Of a stretch of 15,219 nt of DNA, positions 6,618-13,483 are shown one piece after another. The stretch is from contig JAEWHY010000068.1 of the NCBI GenBank assembly GCA_023387555.1, positions 1 to 15,219 of the forward strand, written 5' to 3'. Every line of letters starts with the position of its first letter. The stretch's first letter is position 1. Under the pieces are notes generated by a model. That model had not been told where the DNA came from. It saw nothing but the letters and a program-made list of their open reading frames with translations, and made no database searches. The DNA is from Pseudomonadota bacterium (GTDB lineage: Bacteria; Pseudomonadota; Alphaproteobacteria; Rhizobiales; Xanthobacteraceae). A program made the translations under genes and the position numbers.

Positions 6618-6621
6618 AGAA

Positions 6622-6655
6622 ACGTCATCGCCGGGCGGGGCCCGGCGATCCATCG
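6622..6655. repeat. REP-like palindrome, copy 2 (opposite orientation)
   Basis: ATCGCCGGGC (6627-6636) pairs perfectly over 10 bp with 6640-6649 around a GGG loop, flanked by CGTC on the left and CCATC on the right. Reverse-complemented, it aligns with the element at 5361-5393 (GATGGAT.GCCGGG core). It lies between the convergent rcdA and rpmE genes. Confidence 0.65.
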
Positions 6656-6688
6656 TTCATTGCTAAGACGGATTGGGTAAGACGGAAT

Positions 6689-6717
6689 GCCGGATCACGC
6701 CGCTGCGGCGCTCCGGC
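6689..6717 (-). terminator. Possible terminator hairpin of rpmE
   Basis: GCCGGA (6689-6694) pairs with TCCGGC (6712-6717). Inside it, CGCCG (6698-6702) pairs with CGGCG (6706-6710) around CTG. The hairpin begins eight bases past the rpmE stop on the minus strand. There is no uridine run after it. Confidence 0.4.
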
Positions 6718-6725
6718 AAGATCCG

Positions 6726-6962
6726 TTACTTTCCGGCGTCTTCCTTCATAAAGCCGGAGAACTTCTTCTGGAAGCGCGACAGACGTCCGCCGCGGTCGAG
6801 CAGCTGCTGGCTGCCGCCGGTCCAGGCCGGGTGCGACTTCGGATCGATGTCGAGCGCCATCGTGTCGCCTTCCTTGCCCCAGGTGCTGCGGGTGGCGAAC
6901 TCGGTGCCGTCCGTCATCTTGACGGTGATGGTGTGGTAATTGGGGTGGATGCCGGACTTCAT
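6726..6962 (-). CDS. rpmE: 50S ribosomal protein L31
   Basis: The 78-residue product begins MKSGIHPNYHTITVKMTDGT and continues with RSTWGKEGDTMALDIDP, SHPAWTGG and RGGRLSRFQKKF, the L31 signature of the large ribosomal subunit. It has no cysteine at all, so it is the zinc-independent form lacking the C-x2-C motif, as is usual in alphaproteobacteria. The start at 6962 is fixed by the conserved MK.GIHP N-terminus and by GGGAG about eight bases upstream. A longer open frame to 7100 runs across the promoter and is not coding. The gene is monocistronic, transcribed leftward from the promoter at 7029-7057, and converges on rcdA. Confidence 0.96.
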   Translation of the reverse strand: MKSGIHPNYHTITVKMTDGTEFATRSTWGKEGDTMALDIDPKSHPAWTGGSQQLLDRGGRLSRFQKKFSGFMKEDAGK

Positions 6963-7028
6963 AATGGGCTCCCGCGGGCTCTTGATGCCGCGCCTGTCGG
7001 ACCTGCCGATGGTTGAAAATTCGCGGGG

Positions 7029-7057
7029 TCTATAACGCAAGCCTGCCACCGGCACAA
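7029..7057 (-). promoter_or_regulatory. Sigma-70-type promoter for rpmE
   Basis: On the minus strand, TTGTGC (7052-7057) and TATAGA (7029-7034) are separated by exactly 17 bases. Transcription would start near 7022, giving a leader of about 60 bases before the rpmE ATG. The pairing and spacing are seen; activity is inferred. Confidence 0.6.
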
Positions 7058-7134
7058 GGTGCATCGATTCAGCCTTGCGGGGCCTCCCGTCACGCGGCAT
7101 GCAGGGGCCTCAAACCCACTGGAGACCGGGCGGA

Positions 7135-8943
7135 ATGGCCCTCGTGGCGGAGCGCGAAAAGGACAGGGTTGCCGGTAGTACCGCACCGGCTGAAGCGGCG
7201 GGGCGGCAATCGCTGAAGCCGCTGCGGCTCCTTGTTCCCTATATCACCCGCTACCGGATGCGGGCGGCGCTGGCCTGCATCGCGCTGGTTGCGGCGGCGC
7301 TCGCGACGCTCGCCATCCCGGTCGCGGTCCGCCGCATGATCGACCACGGTTTTTCCGGCGAGCGGGCGCTGATCGACAACTACTTTGCGGTGCTGATCGG
7401 CGTGGTGTTCGTCCTCGCGATGGCGAGCGCGCTGCGCTACTACCTCGTGACCACGCTCGGCGAGCGCATCGTCGCCGACCTCCGCGAAGAGGTGTTCAGC
7501 CATCTGACGCGGCTGTCGCCATCCTTCTTCGATCGCTCGCAGACCGGCGAGATGATGTCGCGGCTCACCGCCGACACCACCCAGATCAAGGCGGCGGTCG
7601 GTGCATCGGTCTCGGTGGCGCTGCGCAATTTCGTGCTGTTCGTCGGCGCCGGCGCCATGATGGTGATCACGAGCCCGAAGCTGTCGCTGTTCGTGCTGGC
7701 GGCGATCCCGGTGATCGTGCTGCCGCTTGTGGCGTTCGGACGCGCAGTGCGGAAGCGTTCGCGGCTGGCGCAGGACTCGCTCGCCGAAGCCTCGGCCTAT
7801 GCGGCCGAGACCATCGGCGCGGTCCGCACGTTGCAGGCCTTCACCAGCGAGGGCTATGCCGCGAAGCGATTCCGCGGCGCCGTGGAGGCGGCGTTCGAGG
7901 CGGCCCGGCAATCCTCGCTGTCGCGTGCGGTGCTCACTGCGATCGGGATCTTCCTCGTCTTCGCGAGCGTCGTCCTCGTGCTCTGGGTCGGCGCCAACGA
8001 TGTCCTGTCGGGCGGTATGACGCCCGGACGGCTCGGCCAGTTCGTGCTCTATGCGGTGTTCGCCGCGGGCGGCCTCGGCCAGCTGAGCGAGGTCTGGGGC
8101 GAGGTCCAGCAGGCTTCGGGCGCGGCGGAGCGGCTGTTCGAGATCCTGCACGTCCAGCCGGACGTGAAGGCACCCGCCAATCCGGTGAAGCTGCCGGATC
8201 AGGCCCGCGCCGATGTCGCGTTCGAGAACGTACGCTTTTTCTATCCGACCCATCCCGAACAGCCGGCGCTCGATGGCGTTTCGTTCCGCATCAAGCCCGG
8301 CGAGAAGGTTGCGATCGTCGGGCCTTCCGGCGCCGGCAAAAGCACGATCTTCCATCTCCTGCTGCGGTTCTACGATCCCTCGTCCGGTCGCGTGGCGTTC
8401 GATGGCGTCAATGTCGCCGATGCCGATCCGCGCGACCTACGCCGGCATATTGCGCTGGTGCCGCAGGAGGCGGCGATCTTCGCGGCTACGGTCCGCGACA
8501 ACATCGCTTTCGGCAAACCGGACGCGAGCGATGCCGAGATCGAACGCGCCGCGCAGATGGCCGCGGCCACCGAGTTCATCGGCCGGATGCCAAAGGGCTA
8601 TGACACGCCGATCGGTGAGCGGGGCGTGACCCTGTCCGGCGGACAGCGCCAGCGCATCGCGATCGCGCGCGCGATCCTGCGCAATGCACCGCTGCTGCTG
8701 CTTGATGAGGCGACCTCTTCGCTCGATGCCGAAAGCGAGACGCTGGTGCAGGAAGCGCTGACGCATTCGATGGAAGGCCGTACCACGCTGGTGATCGCCC
8801 ACCGCCTCGCGACCGTGCTGTCCTGCGACCGCATTCTTGTGCTGGAGCAGGGGAAGATCGTGGAGGAGGGCACCCACGCCCAGCTCGCCGGCGCCGGCGG
8901 GCTCTATGCACGCCTGGCGCGGCTGCAGTTCGGCACGGCCTGA
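7135..8943 (+). CDS. ABC exporter, fused permease and ATPase (MsbA-related)
   Basis: This is a 602-residue half-transporter with a six-helix membrane domain (about 25-320) followed by an ABC ATPase (about 350-600). Visible motifs: Walker A GPSGAGKST (396-404), a Q-loop at LVPQEAA, signature LSGGQ (500-504), Walker B LLLLLDEA with D524 and E525, D-loop SSLD, and switch histidine H556 in IAHRL. All catalytic residues are intact, so it should work as a homodimer exporting a lipid or hydrophobic compound. It resembles the MsbA-related family of alphaproteobacteria (MsbA_rel); the substrate is unknown. The ATG at 7135 was chosen with GGAGACCGGGCGGA upstream. Earlier starts at 7075 or 7099 would add an unconserved stretch close to the rpmE promoter. 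It is divergent from rpmE and ends seven bases from the convergent GNAT gene. Confidence 0.93.
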   Translation: MALVAEREKDRVAGSTAPAEAAGRQSLKPLRLLVPYITRYRMRAALACIALVAAALATLAIPVAVRRMIDHGFSGERALIDNYFAVLIGVVFVLAMASALRYYLVTTLGERIVADLREEVFSHLTRLSPSFFDRSQTGEMMSRLTADTTQIKAAVGASVSVALRNFVLFVGAGAMMVITSPKLSLFVLAAIPVIVLPLVAFGRAVRKRSRLAQDSLAEASAYAAETIGAVRTLQAFTSEGYAAKRFRGAVEAAFEAARQSSLSRAVLTAIGIFLVFASVVLVLWVGANDVLSGGMTPGRLGQFVLYAVFAAGGLGQLSEVWGEVQQASGAAERLFEILHVQPDVKAPANPVKLPDQARADVAFENVRFFYPTHPEQPALDGVSFRIKPGEKVAIVGPSGAGKSTIFHLLLRFYDPSSGRVAFDGVNVADADPRDLRRHIALVPQEAAIFAATVRDNIAFGKPDASDAEIERAAQMAAATEFIGRMPKGYDTPIGERGVTLSGGQRQRIAIARAILRNAPLLLLDEATSSLDAESETLVQEALTHSMEGRTTLVIAHRLATVLSCDRILVLEQGKIVEEGTHAQLAGAGGLYARLARLQFGTA

Positions 8944-8950
8944 GGGCGTC

Positions 8951-9433
8951 TCAGGGTTCGGGAAAGTCCTGACCCGGGCGCCAGGTCATCATGTAGACCG
9001 GCGCGCCGGACCTTCGGTTGACGTCTTCGCCCGCGATCACGAAGCCGCATTTCCCGTAGAAGTCCAGCGCCCGGGTGTTGTCCTTGTTGACGTGCAGATA
9101 GAGCCCGTCGCGCCCGATCTGCTTGGCGGCATTGATCAGCGCCTTGCCGACACCGAGATGCTGCACCTCCGGCGCGACCACGATCTGGTCGAGATAGCCG
9201 GTGCGCGGCGACACCGCGACAAAGCCGGCCATCTGATCGGGCGCGGCGTCGTATTCTGCGACCACGACTTTGGAATCGAGCTGCAGGCCGCTCCAGTGTT
9301 CGCGAAACCAGTCCACCCGCGTGGAAAAATCGATGTCCGGATAGGCCTGCTGCCAGCTGCGTTGCCAGAGCGCGACCGCAGGCTCCTCGTCCGAGGCCTG
9401 GTACGGACGCAGCTTCACCGTCTGTTGCGGCAT
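8951..9433 (-). CDS. GNAT family N-acetyltransferase
   Basis: The 160-residue single-domain GNAT fold carries the acetyl-CoA pyrophosphate loop in VVAPEVQHLGVGKALI (86-100, core QHLGVGKA). The motif B segment LYLHVNKDNTRALDFYGKCGF lies at about 111-131. The N-terminus KLRPYQASDEEPAVALW is typical of RimI-like members. It acetylates an amine on an unknown substrate; nothing in the sequence tells whether that is a protein, antibiotic or small molecule. The gene starts 34 bp after the stop of the OmpA/MotB-like gene on the same strand and is probably its cotranscribed third member. Its SD-like AGGGGGA lies in the 3' arm of the hairpin at 9448-9462. Confidence 0.9.
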   Translation of the reverse strand: MPQQTVKLRPYQASDEEPAVALWQRSWQQAYPDIDFSTRVDWFREHWSGLQLDSKVVVAEYDAAPDQMAGFVAVSPRTGYLDQIVVAPEVQHLGVGKALINAAKQIGRDGLYLHVNKDNTRALDFYGKCGFVIAGEDVNRRSGAPVYMMTWRPGQDFPEP

Positions 9434-9447
9434 GGCCGTGCGGTTCC

Positions 9448-9462
9448 CCCTGCAGTGCAGGG
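9448..9462 (-). promoter_or_regulatory. Small hairpin covering the GNAT ribosome binding site
   Basis: CCCTGC (9448-9453) pairs with GCAGGG (9457-9462) around AGT. On the leftward mRNA the 3' arm runs into the purine-rich AGGGGGA that is the best SD candidate for the ATG at 9433. It may limit translation of the acetyltransferase relative to the upstream genes. Confidence 0.35.
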
Positions 9463-9467
9463 AGACG

Positions 9468-10490
9468 TTATCGCTCGGTCAGCTTCAGCTCAATCCTGCG
9501 GTTGCGGCGGAAGGCCTCGTCGGATTTCTCGGTGTCGAGCGGCTGAAATTCACCGAAGCCGGCAGCGACGAGACGCTGCGGCGAGATGCCGCGCGAGATC
9601 ATATACTGCACGACCGCGATCGCGCGTGCCGACGACAGCTCCCAATTCGAGGGGAATTGCGCATTGGCGATGGGGCGAATGTCGGTGTGGCCGTCGACCC
9701 GCATCACCCATGGAATGTCCGGCGGGATCTGCTTCTCAAGCTCGGTCAGCGCGGTGACGATCTTGTCGATCTCCGTGCGGCCCTCCGGCTTGAGCACGGC
9801 CTGCCCCGGATCGAAGAACACCTCCGACTGGAAAACGAAGCGATCGCCGACGACCCGCACGTCGGGGCGGCTGCCGAGGATCTGGCGCAGCCGTCCGAAA
9901 AAGTCGGAGCGATAGCGCTGCAATTCCTGGACGCGCTGCGCCAGCGCCACATTCAGCCGCTGGCCGAGATCGGCGATCTTGTTCTGCGAGTCGCGCTCAC
10001 GCTTCTCCGAGATTTCCAGCGCGGACTCGATGGCGCCGAGCTGGCGGCGCAACGCCACGATCTGCTGGTTCAGGAGTTCGACCTGGGCCAGCGCGCGCGC
10101 GACGCTCTGCTTTTCCAGATCGAGCGCGGTCGCAAGCTCATTGGCGCGACCCTGTGCCGCAGCGCCACCCTCGGCCCCTTCGGCGAGGCCGCGCAGCCGG
10201 TCGCGTTCGGCTTCGGTCGCCGACAGGTTGGAGCGGACGGTGCCGAGCAGGCTTTCGAGTTCGGAGCGGCCGCTCTTTTCCAGCGCCAGCAGGTCGCTGA
10301 GCTGGGCGATCTGCGCGTTGAGACGCTGCAGCGCGGTGTCCTTGCCGGTCACTTCCTGCGACAGATAAAACTGCACGACGGCAAAGATCGACAGCAGGAA
10401 GATGATGCCAAGCAGCAGCGTCGACAGGGCGTCGACGAAACCCGGCCAGTAATCGACGCCGCGCTCCCGGCGGTTGCGCGCCAGTGCCAT
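9468..10490 (-). CDS. MotB-like OmpA-domain protein with long coiled coil
   Basis: The 340-residue protein has a basic cytosolic start (RNRRERG), one transmembrane helix (about 19-43), a long charged coiled coil (about 48-195) and a C-terminal OmpA-type peptidoglycan-binding domain (about 210-340). Asp20, just inside the helix in YWPGFVDALSTLLL, is placed like the proton-carrying aspartate of MotB stators. The OmpA domain keeps VDGHTD (265-270), NWELSSARA (282-290) and RRNRRIEL. It should anchor an ion-driven complex with the MotA/ExbB-like partner encoded 47 bp upstream. The coiled coil is longer than the linker of flagellar MotB. No flagellar gene is nearby, so a flagellar role is unsupported. 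It may instead span the periplasm or power an envelope process. Confidence 0.88.
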   Translation of the reverse strand: MALARNRRERGVDYWPGFVDALSTLLLGIIFLLSIFAVVQFYLSQEVTGKDTALQRLNAQIAQLSDLLALEKSGRSELESLLGTVRSNLSATEAERDRLRGLAEGAEGGAAAQGRANELATALDLEKQSVARALAQVELLNQQIVALRRQLGAIESALEISEKRERDSQNKIADLGQRLNVALAQRVQELQRYRSDFFGRLRQILGSRPDVRVVGDRFVFQSEVFFDPGQAVLKPEGRTEIDKIVTALTELEKQIPPDIPWVMRVDGHTDIRPIANAQFPSNWELSSARAIAVVQYMISRGISPQRLVAAGFGEFQPLDTEKSDEAFRRNRRIELKLTER

Positions 10491-10537
10491 GCTATACCGT
10501 CACCATTGCCGCGGGCCTTGCCATGCAGCGCGCGCGA

Positions 10538-11521
10538 TCACGATGTTTTCTCCCGCGCCAGCGCTTCCAGCAGCTTGCGGATGTCCTGCATGATTTCGGC
10601 CTGCGAATCCGACCAGTCGCGGATCATCTGCTGTTCGGTCCGCATGTGATGCACGAGGCCCTGGATCGCCTCGGCGAGGCTCGCCATCGCCGCGGTGGCG
10701 GCCTTGCTGCCACCGGTCTCGGCAACGGTTTCGCGCAGCCGTTCGATCGCCATCTTCATGTCGGGAGACAATGACGCCGCGGCGGGGGCAACGGCCGATT
10801 CCATGCCGATGTCCTGCACGGTGGTCGATAGCCAGTCCTCGAGGTCGGTGTAGAAGCGGTTCTGCGCCTGGCTGGTCTGCAGATCGAGAAAGCCGAGAAT
10901 GAGGGAGCCGGCGAGGCCGAACAGCGAGGACGAAAAGGCGATGCCCATGCCGCCGAGCGGCGCGGCAAGACCCTCACGCAGGGTCTCGAAAACCGAAGCG
11001 GAATCGCCGCCGGGCTTGAGCGTCTCCACGACCTTGCCGACCGAGCCTACGGTCTCGATCAGGCCCCAGAAGGTGCCGAGCAGCCCGAGGAAGATCAGAA
11101 GGCCGGTCATGTAGCGCGACAGGTCGCGTGCCTCATCGAGCCGGGTGGCGATCGAATCGAGGATGCCACGCATCATCTGGGTCGAAATCGCCATGCGCCC
11201 GAGCCGGTCGCCAAGCATGGTCGCCATCGGCGCCAGCAGCGACGGCGGACGGTCCACCGCGATCCCCGGATCGGCGAGCCGGAAGCTGTTGACCCAGCGG
11301 ATCTCCGGAAAGAGCCGCAGCACCTGCCGGAAGGACAGCAGGATGCCGATTACCAGCACACCGAGGATCAGGCCATTGAGGCCCGGATTCGACATGAAGG
11401 CGCCGAGAATCTGCCGGTACAGCACGAACCCGATCAGGCCGCACAGCACCAGGAACACCAGCATCCGCACGAGGAAAATGCGCGGCGAGGAGAGCTTGTG
11501 AGGGTCAAATTTGCGAGCCAT
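10538..11521 (-). CDS. MotA/TolQ/ExbB-family proton channel subunit
   Basis: This 327-residue membrane protein has four predicted helices at about 15-38, 48-68, 136-158 and 188-213. The last two hold the MotA_ExbB core, with YMTGLLIFLGLLGTFWGLIE and GGMGIAFSSSLFGLAGSLIL. The roughly 65-residue cytosolic loop between helices 2 and 3 and a helical cytosolic tail (214-327) are the likely contact surfaces. With the adjacent MotB-like protein it should form a 5:2-type ion-driven motor; that stoichiometry is known for the family and only assumed here. The start at 11521 (MARKFDPHKL) was chosen because the upstream extension to 11596 is arginine-rich and unlike family members. AAAGG lies about 13 bases before the ATG. 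It is the first gene of the three-gene leftward set. Confidence 0.88.
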   Translation of the reverse strand: MARKFDPHKLSSPRIFLVRMLVFLVLCGLIGFVLYRQILGAFMSNPGLNGLILGVLVIGILLSFRQVLRLFPEIRWVNSFRLADPGIAVDRPPSLLAPMATMLGDRLGRMAISTQMMRGILDSIATRLDEARDLSRYMTGLLIFLGLLGTFWGLIETVGSVGKVVETLKPGGDSASVFETLREGLAAPLGGMGIAFSSSLFGLAGSLILGFLDLQTSQAQNRFYTDLEDWLSTTVQDIGMESAVAPAAASLSPDMKMAIERLRETVAETGGSKAATAAMASLAEAIQGLVHHMRTEQQMIRDWSDSQAEIMQDIRKLLEALAREKTS

Positions 11522-11651
11522 CGCTGGCCAGCCTTTCAGTAAGAAACGTGCTCTCAATATGGCACAGACGCGGCGAAATAGAACCCGCTGGCGCAAGCGT
11601 TCCTGTGATCACTGAAACCGTTTGAATTTTCGTCCGTATCACTCGCAGGTC

Positions 11652-11669
11652 GCGCCGGAACTCCGGCGC
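11652..11669 (+). promoter_or_regulatory. Leader hairpin upstream of the DUF1295 gene
   Basis: GCGCCGG (11652-11658) pairs over 7 bp with CCGGCGC (11663-11669) around an AACT loop, ending 18 bases before the ATG at 11688. That start lacks a clear SD, so the hairpin may influence initiation. It could also be a chance GC palindrome. Confidence 0.3.
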
Positions 11670-11687
11670 TCATCGTACGGTTCCGTC

Positions 11688-12494
11688 ATGACGTTGGGAC
11701 TTCTGCTTCAGGCCATTCTGGCGATCGCGGTAGCGCTGTCCGTCGTCATGGTGGGCGCGTGGTTGATTCGCGAGCGCACCGGAAACTCCGGCTGGGTCGA
11801 TGCGACCTGGACGATCGGGCTCGGCGTGGTGGGGATCGGCGCAGCGCTCCTGTTGCCGCCGCACAATTTTCCGCCACGGGAAATGACCGTCGCGGTCCTC
11901 ATTGCGCTGTGGTCGGCCCGGCTCGGCATCCACATCGCGATGCGCAGCGCGACGAAGCCCGACGATCCGCGCTATGCCAGACTGGCGGCGGACTGGGGCG
12001 CGGCGGCGCGACGGCGGATGTTCGTGTTCCTGCAGCAGCAGGCGCTCGGCTCGGTGCCGCTTGCACTGACCCTCTATCTCGCCGCGAAGAATCCGGTGCC
12101 CGCGATGCGTGCGCAGGATTATCTCGGGATCGCGATCCTGTTGATCGCGGTGATCGGCGAGGCAATCGCCGATGGACAGTTGCGGCGCTTTCAGGCCAAC
12201 CCGGCGAACCGCGGCAAGATCCTCGATCGCGGGTTATGGGCTTGGTCGCGGCATCCGAACTATTTCTTCCAATGGTTCGGCTGGCTGGCCTGGCCGGTCA
12301 TCGCGATCGATCTGTCCGGCGGCTATGGCTACGGTTTCCTCGCGCTGATCGGACCCGCGGTCATGTATTGGGTGCTGCGCTATGCGACCGGGGTCCCGCA
12401 CCTCGAAGCGCATATGGAGCGCACGCGGGGCGAGGCGTTCATGCGCTATCGGCAGCGCACCAGTCCGTTCTTTCCGATGCCGCGCAGGCCGTGA
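11688..12494 (+). CDS. DUF1295 membrane protein (steroid 5-alpha-reductase-like)
   Basis: The 268-residue polytopic protein has about six or seven hydrophobic helices and the DUF1295 hallmarks: NSGWVDATWTIGLG near the start, LWSARLGIHI (about 79-88), and near the end GLWAWSRHPNYFFQWFGW and a tail with RGEAFMRYRQRTSPFFP. The SRHPNYF segment matches the NADPH-binding region of steroid-reductase and isoprenylcysteine-methyltransferase-like membrane enzymes. A lipid or sterol-like reductase activity is therefore suggested but unproven. ATG 11688 was chosen; the frame extends to a TTG at 11622, but the added residues are polar and unlike the family. The stop lies 13 bp from that of the convergent suhB. 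Confidence 0.88.
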   Translation: MTLGLLLQAILAIAVALSVVMVGAWLIRERTGNSGWVDATWTIGLGVVGIGAALLLPPHNFPPREMTVAVLIALWSARLGIHIAMRSATKPDDPRYARLAADWGAAARRRMFVFLQQQALGSVPLALTLYLAAKNPVPAMRAQDYLGIAILLIAVIGEAIADGQLRRFQANPANRGKILDRGLWAWSRHPNYFFQWFGWLAWPVIAIDLSGGYGYGFLALIGPAVMYWVLRYATGVPHLEAHMERTRGEAFMRYRQRTSPFFPMPRRP

Positions 12495-12507
12495 CCTGCG
12501 CGGAAGG

Positions 12508-13308
12508 TCAGCCGGCGGCGCGCGCGCGTTTCAGGATCGCCAGCAGTTCTTTCTGCAGCGTCTCGTTGCCGGCGCAGATGTTGCCCTTGCCGAACATGGC
12601 ATCGGTGCCGTCGCAATCGCTGACATAGCCGCCGGCCTCGCGCACCAGAAGGATGCCCGCCGCCATGTCCCAGGGGTGCAGGTTGCGCTCCCAGTAGATG
12701 TCGAAACGCCCGGCCGCGACAAAAGCGAGGTCGAGCGCGGCCGAACCGAAGCGACGCAGTCCGGCGACATGCTCCTGGACGAAGGCGAATTCGGTGCGGA
12801 ATTCGGCGAGGCCGCCGCGCCCGCGAAGCGGCAGGCCGCAGGCGACCACCGCGTCATGCATCGAACGGCGTCCGGCGACGCGCAGACGCTGTTCGTTCAC
12901 GAACGCGCCCTTGCCCTTTTCGGCGATGAACATCTCGTCGGAGATCGGATTGTAGACCAGCGCCGCGACCATGGCGCCTTCGCGCTCGAGCCCGATCGAG
13001 ATGGCGAAATGCGGAATGCCGTGCAGGAAGTTGGTGGTGCCGTCGAGCGGATCGACATGCCAGGTATGGGACTTGTCCGGGCCATCGATGCGGCCGCCTT
13101 CCTCACCGACAAAGGAATAGCCCGGCCGCGCCGCCATCAATTCCTCGCGCAGGGTCTGTTCGGCCTTGCGGTCGGCGGCGGTGACGAAGTTCGCAGGCCC
13201 CTTCACCGAAACCTGCAACTTCTCCACTTCGCCAAAATCGCGATTGAGCTGCCGCGCGGCCTTGCGCGCGGCTTTCATCATGACATTGAGGAGGGCGGAG
13301 TGGAGCAT
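12508..13308 (-). CDS. suhB: Inositol-1-monophosphatase family protein SuhB
   Basis: This 266-residue cytosolic Mg-dependent phosphatase has the metal-site motifs GEEGG (68-72, Glu69), DPLDGTTNF (86-94, Asp86 and Asp89) and WDMAAG (213-218, Asp214). All catalytic residues are present. It should hydrolyse inositol-1-phosphate and related sugar phosphates; SuhB proteins also moonlight in rRNA transcription antitermination in enterobacteria, which cannot be judged here. The ATG at 13308 has GAGGGTGAAG upstream, and the start MLHSALLNVMMKAAR fits the family. It lies downstream of efp on the same strand, but a 175-bp gap with hairpins and CAATTG repeats separates them. It probably has its own promoter. 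Confidence 0.93.
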   Translation of the reverse strand: MLHSALLNVMMKAARKAARQLNRDFGEVEKLQVSVKGPANFVTAADRKAEQTLREELMAARPGYSFVGEEGGRIDGPDKSHTWHVDPLDGTTNFLHGIPHFAISIGLEREGAMVAALVYNPISDEMFIAEKGKGAFVNEQRLRVAGRRSMHDAVVACGLPLRGRGGLAEFRTEFAFVQEHVAGLRRFGSAALDLAFVAAGRFDIYWERNLHPWDMAAGILLVREAGGYVSDCDGTDAMFGKGNICAGNETLQKELLAILKRARAAG

Positions 13309-13317
13309 GTGCGGTCT

Positions 13318-13371
13318 TCACCCTCGCCAGGAGGGATAGGGTCGGTGAGCGAAGCGAGCCGGGGCGGGTGA
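13318..13371. repeat. REP-like element upstream of suhB
   Basis: TCACCC (13318-13323) and GGGTGA (13366-13371) form terminal inverted arms. Inside is a CCCTC/GAGGG hairpin (13321-13325 with 13331-13335) and the direct repeat GAGCGAAGCGAG. The style (GAGCGAAGCGAG followed by GGGGCGGGTGA) resembles dispersed repeats I recall from Rhodopseudomonas and Bradyrhizobium, which is unverified. It overlaps the leader of suhB. Confidence 0.45.
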
Positions 13372-13380
13372 CTTACAGCG

Positions 13381-13408
13381 CAATTGCAGCCCAATTGAAG
13401 CACAATTG
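13381..13408. promoter_or_regulatory. Three CAATTG palindromes at 11-bp spacing
   Basis: CAATTG occurs at 13381-13386, 13392-13397 and 13403-13408, each start exactly 11 bases after the last. The intervening pentamers (CAGCC, AAGCA) differ. This puts three six-base palindromes on one face of the helix, about 75-100 bp upstream of the suhB start, which suggests an operator array. Confidence 0.5.
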
Positions 13409-13450
13409 GAAGAAGCCGCACGCCCCCTACGCTTCCGCGGGATGAAGTTC

Positions 13451-13473
13451 CACCTCCCCATTCAGAGGAGGTG
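13451..13473 (-). terminator. Hairpin just after efp
   Basis: CACCTCC (13451-13457) pairs over 7 bp with GGAGGTG (13467-13473) around a nine-base loop, starting 10 bp past the efp stop on the minus strand. A short pyrimidine stretch precedes it, but no T-run follows. It is a probable, not certain, terminator. Confidence 0.45.
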
Positions 13474-13483
13474 AAAGAAGAAC

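Noticed and set aside
6963..7100. N-terminal extension of L31 from a start at 7100
   Set aside because: The extension crosses a good -35/-10 pair and lacks family similarity. The SD and conserved start at 6962 settle the gene.
7090..8355. A 421-codon minus-strand frame opposite the ABC exporter
   Set aside because: Histidine/arginine-rich antisense shadow with no recognisable domain; the plus strand encodes all ABC motifs.
9468..11521. Zorya-type phage defence (ZorA/ZorB)
   Set aside because: The MotA/MotB-like pair fits superficially, but no ZorC, ZorD or ZorE follows. The neighbours are a GNAT enzyme and housekeeping genes, and the long coiled coil is in the MotB-like partner rather than as a ZorA tail.
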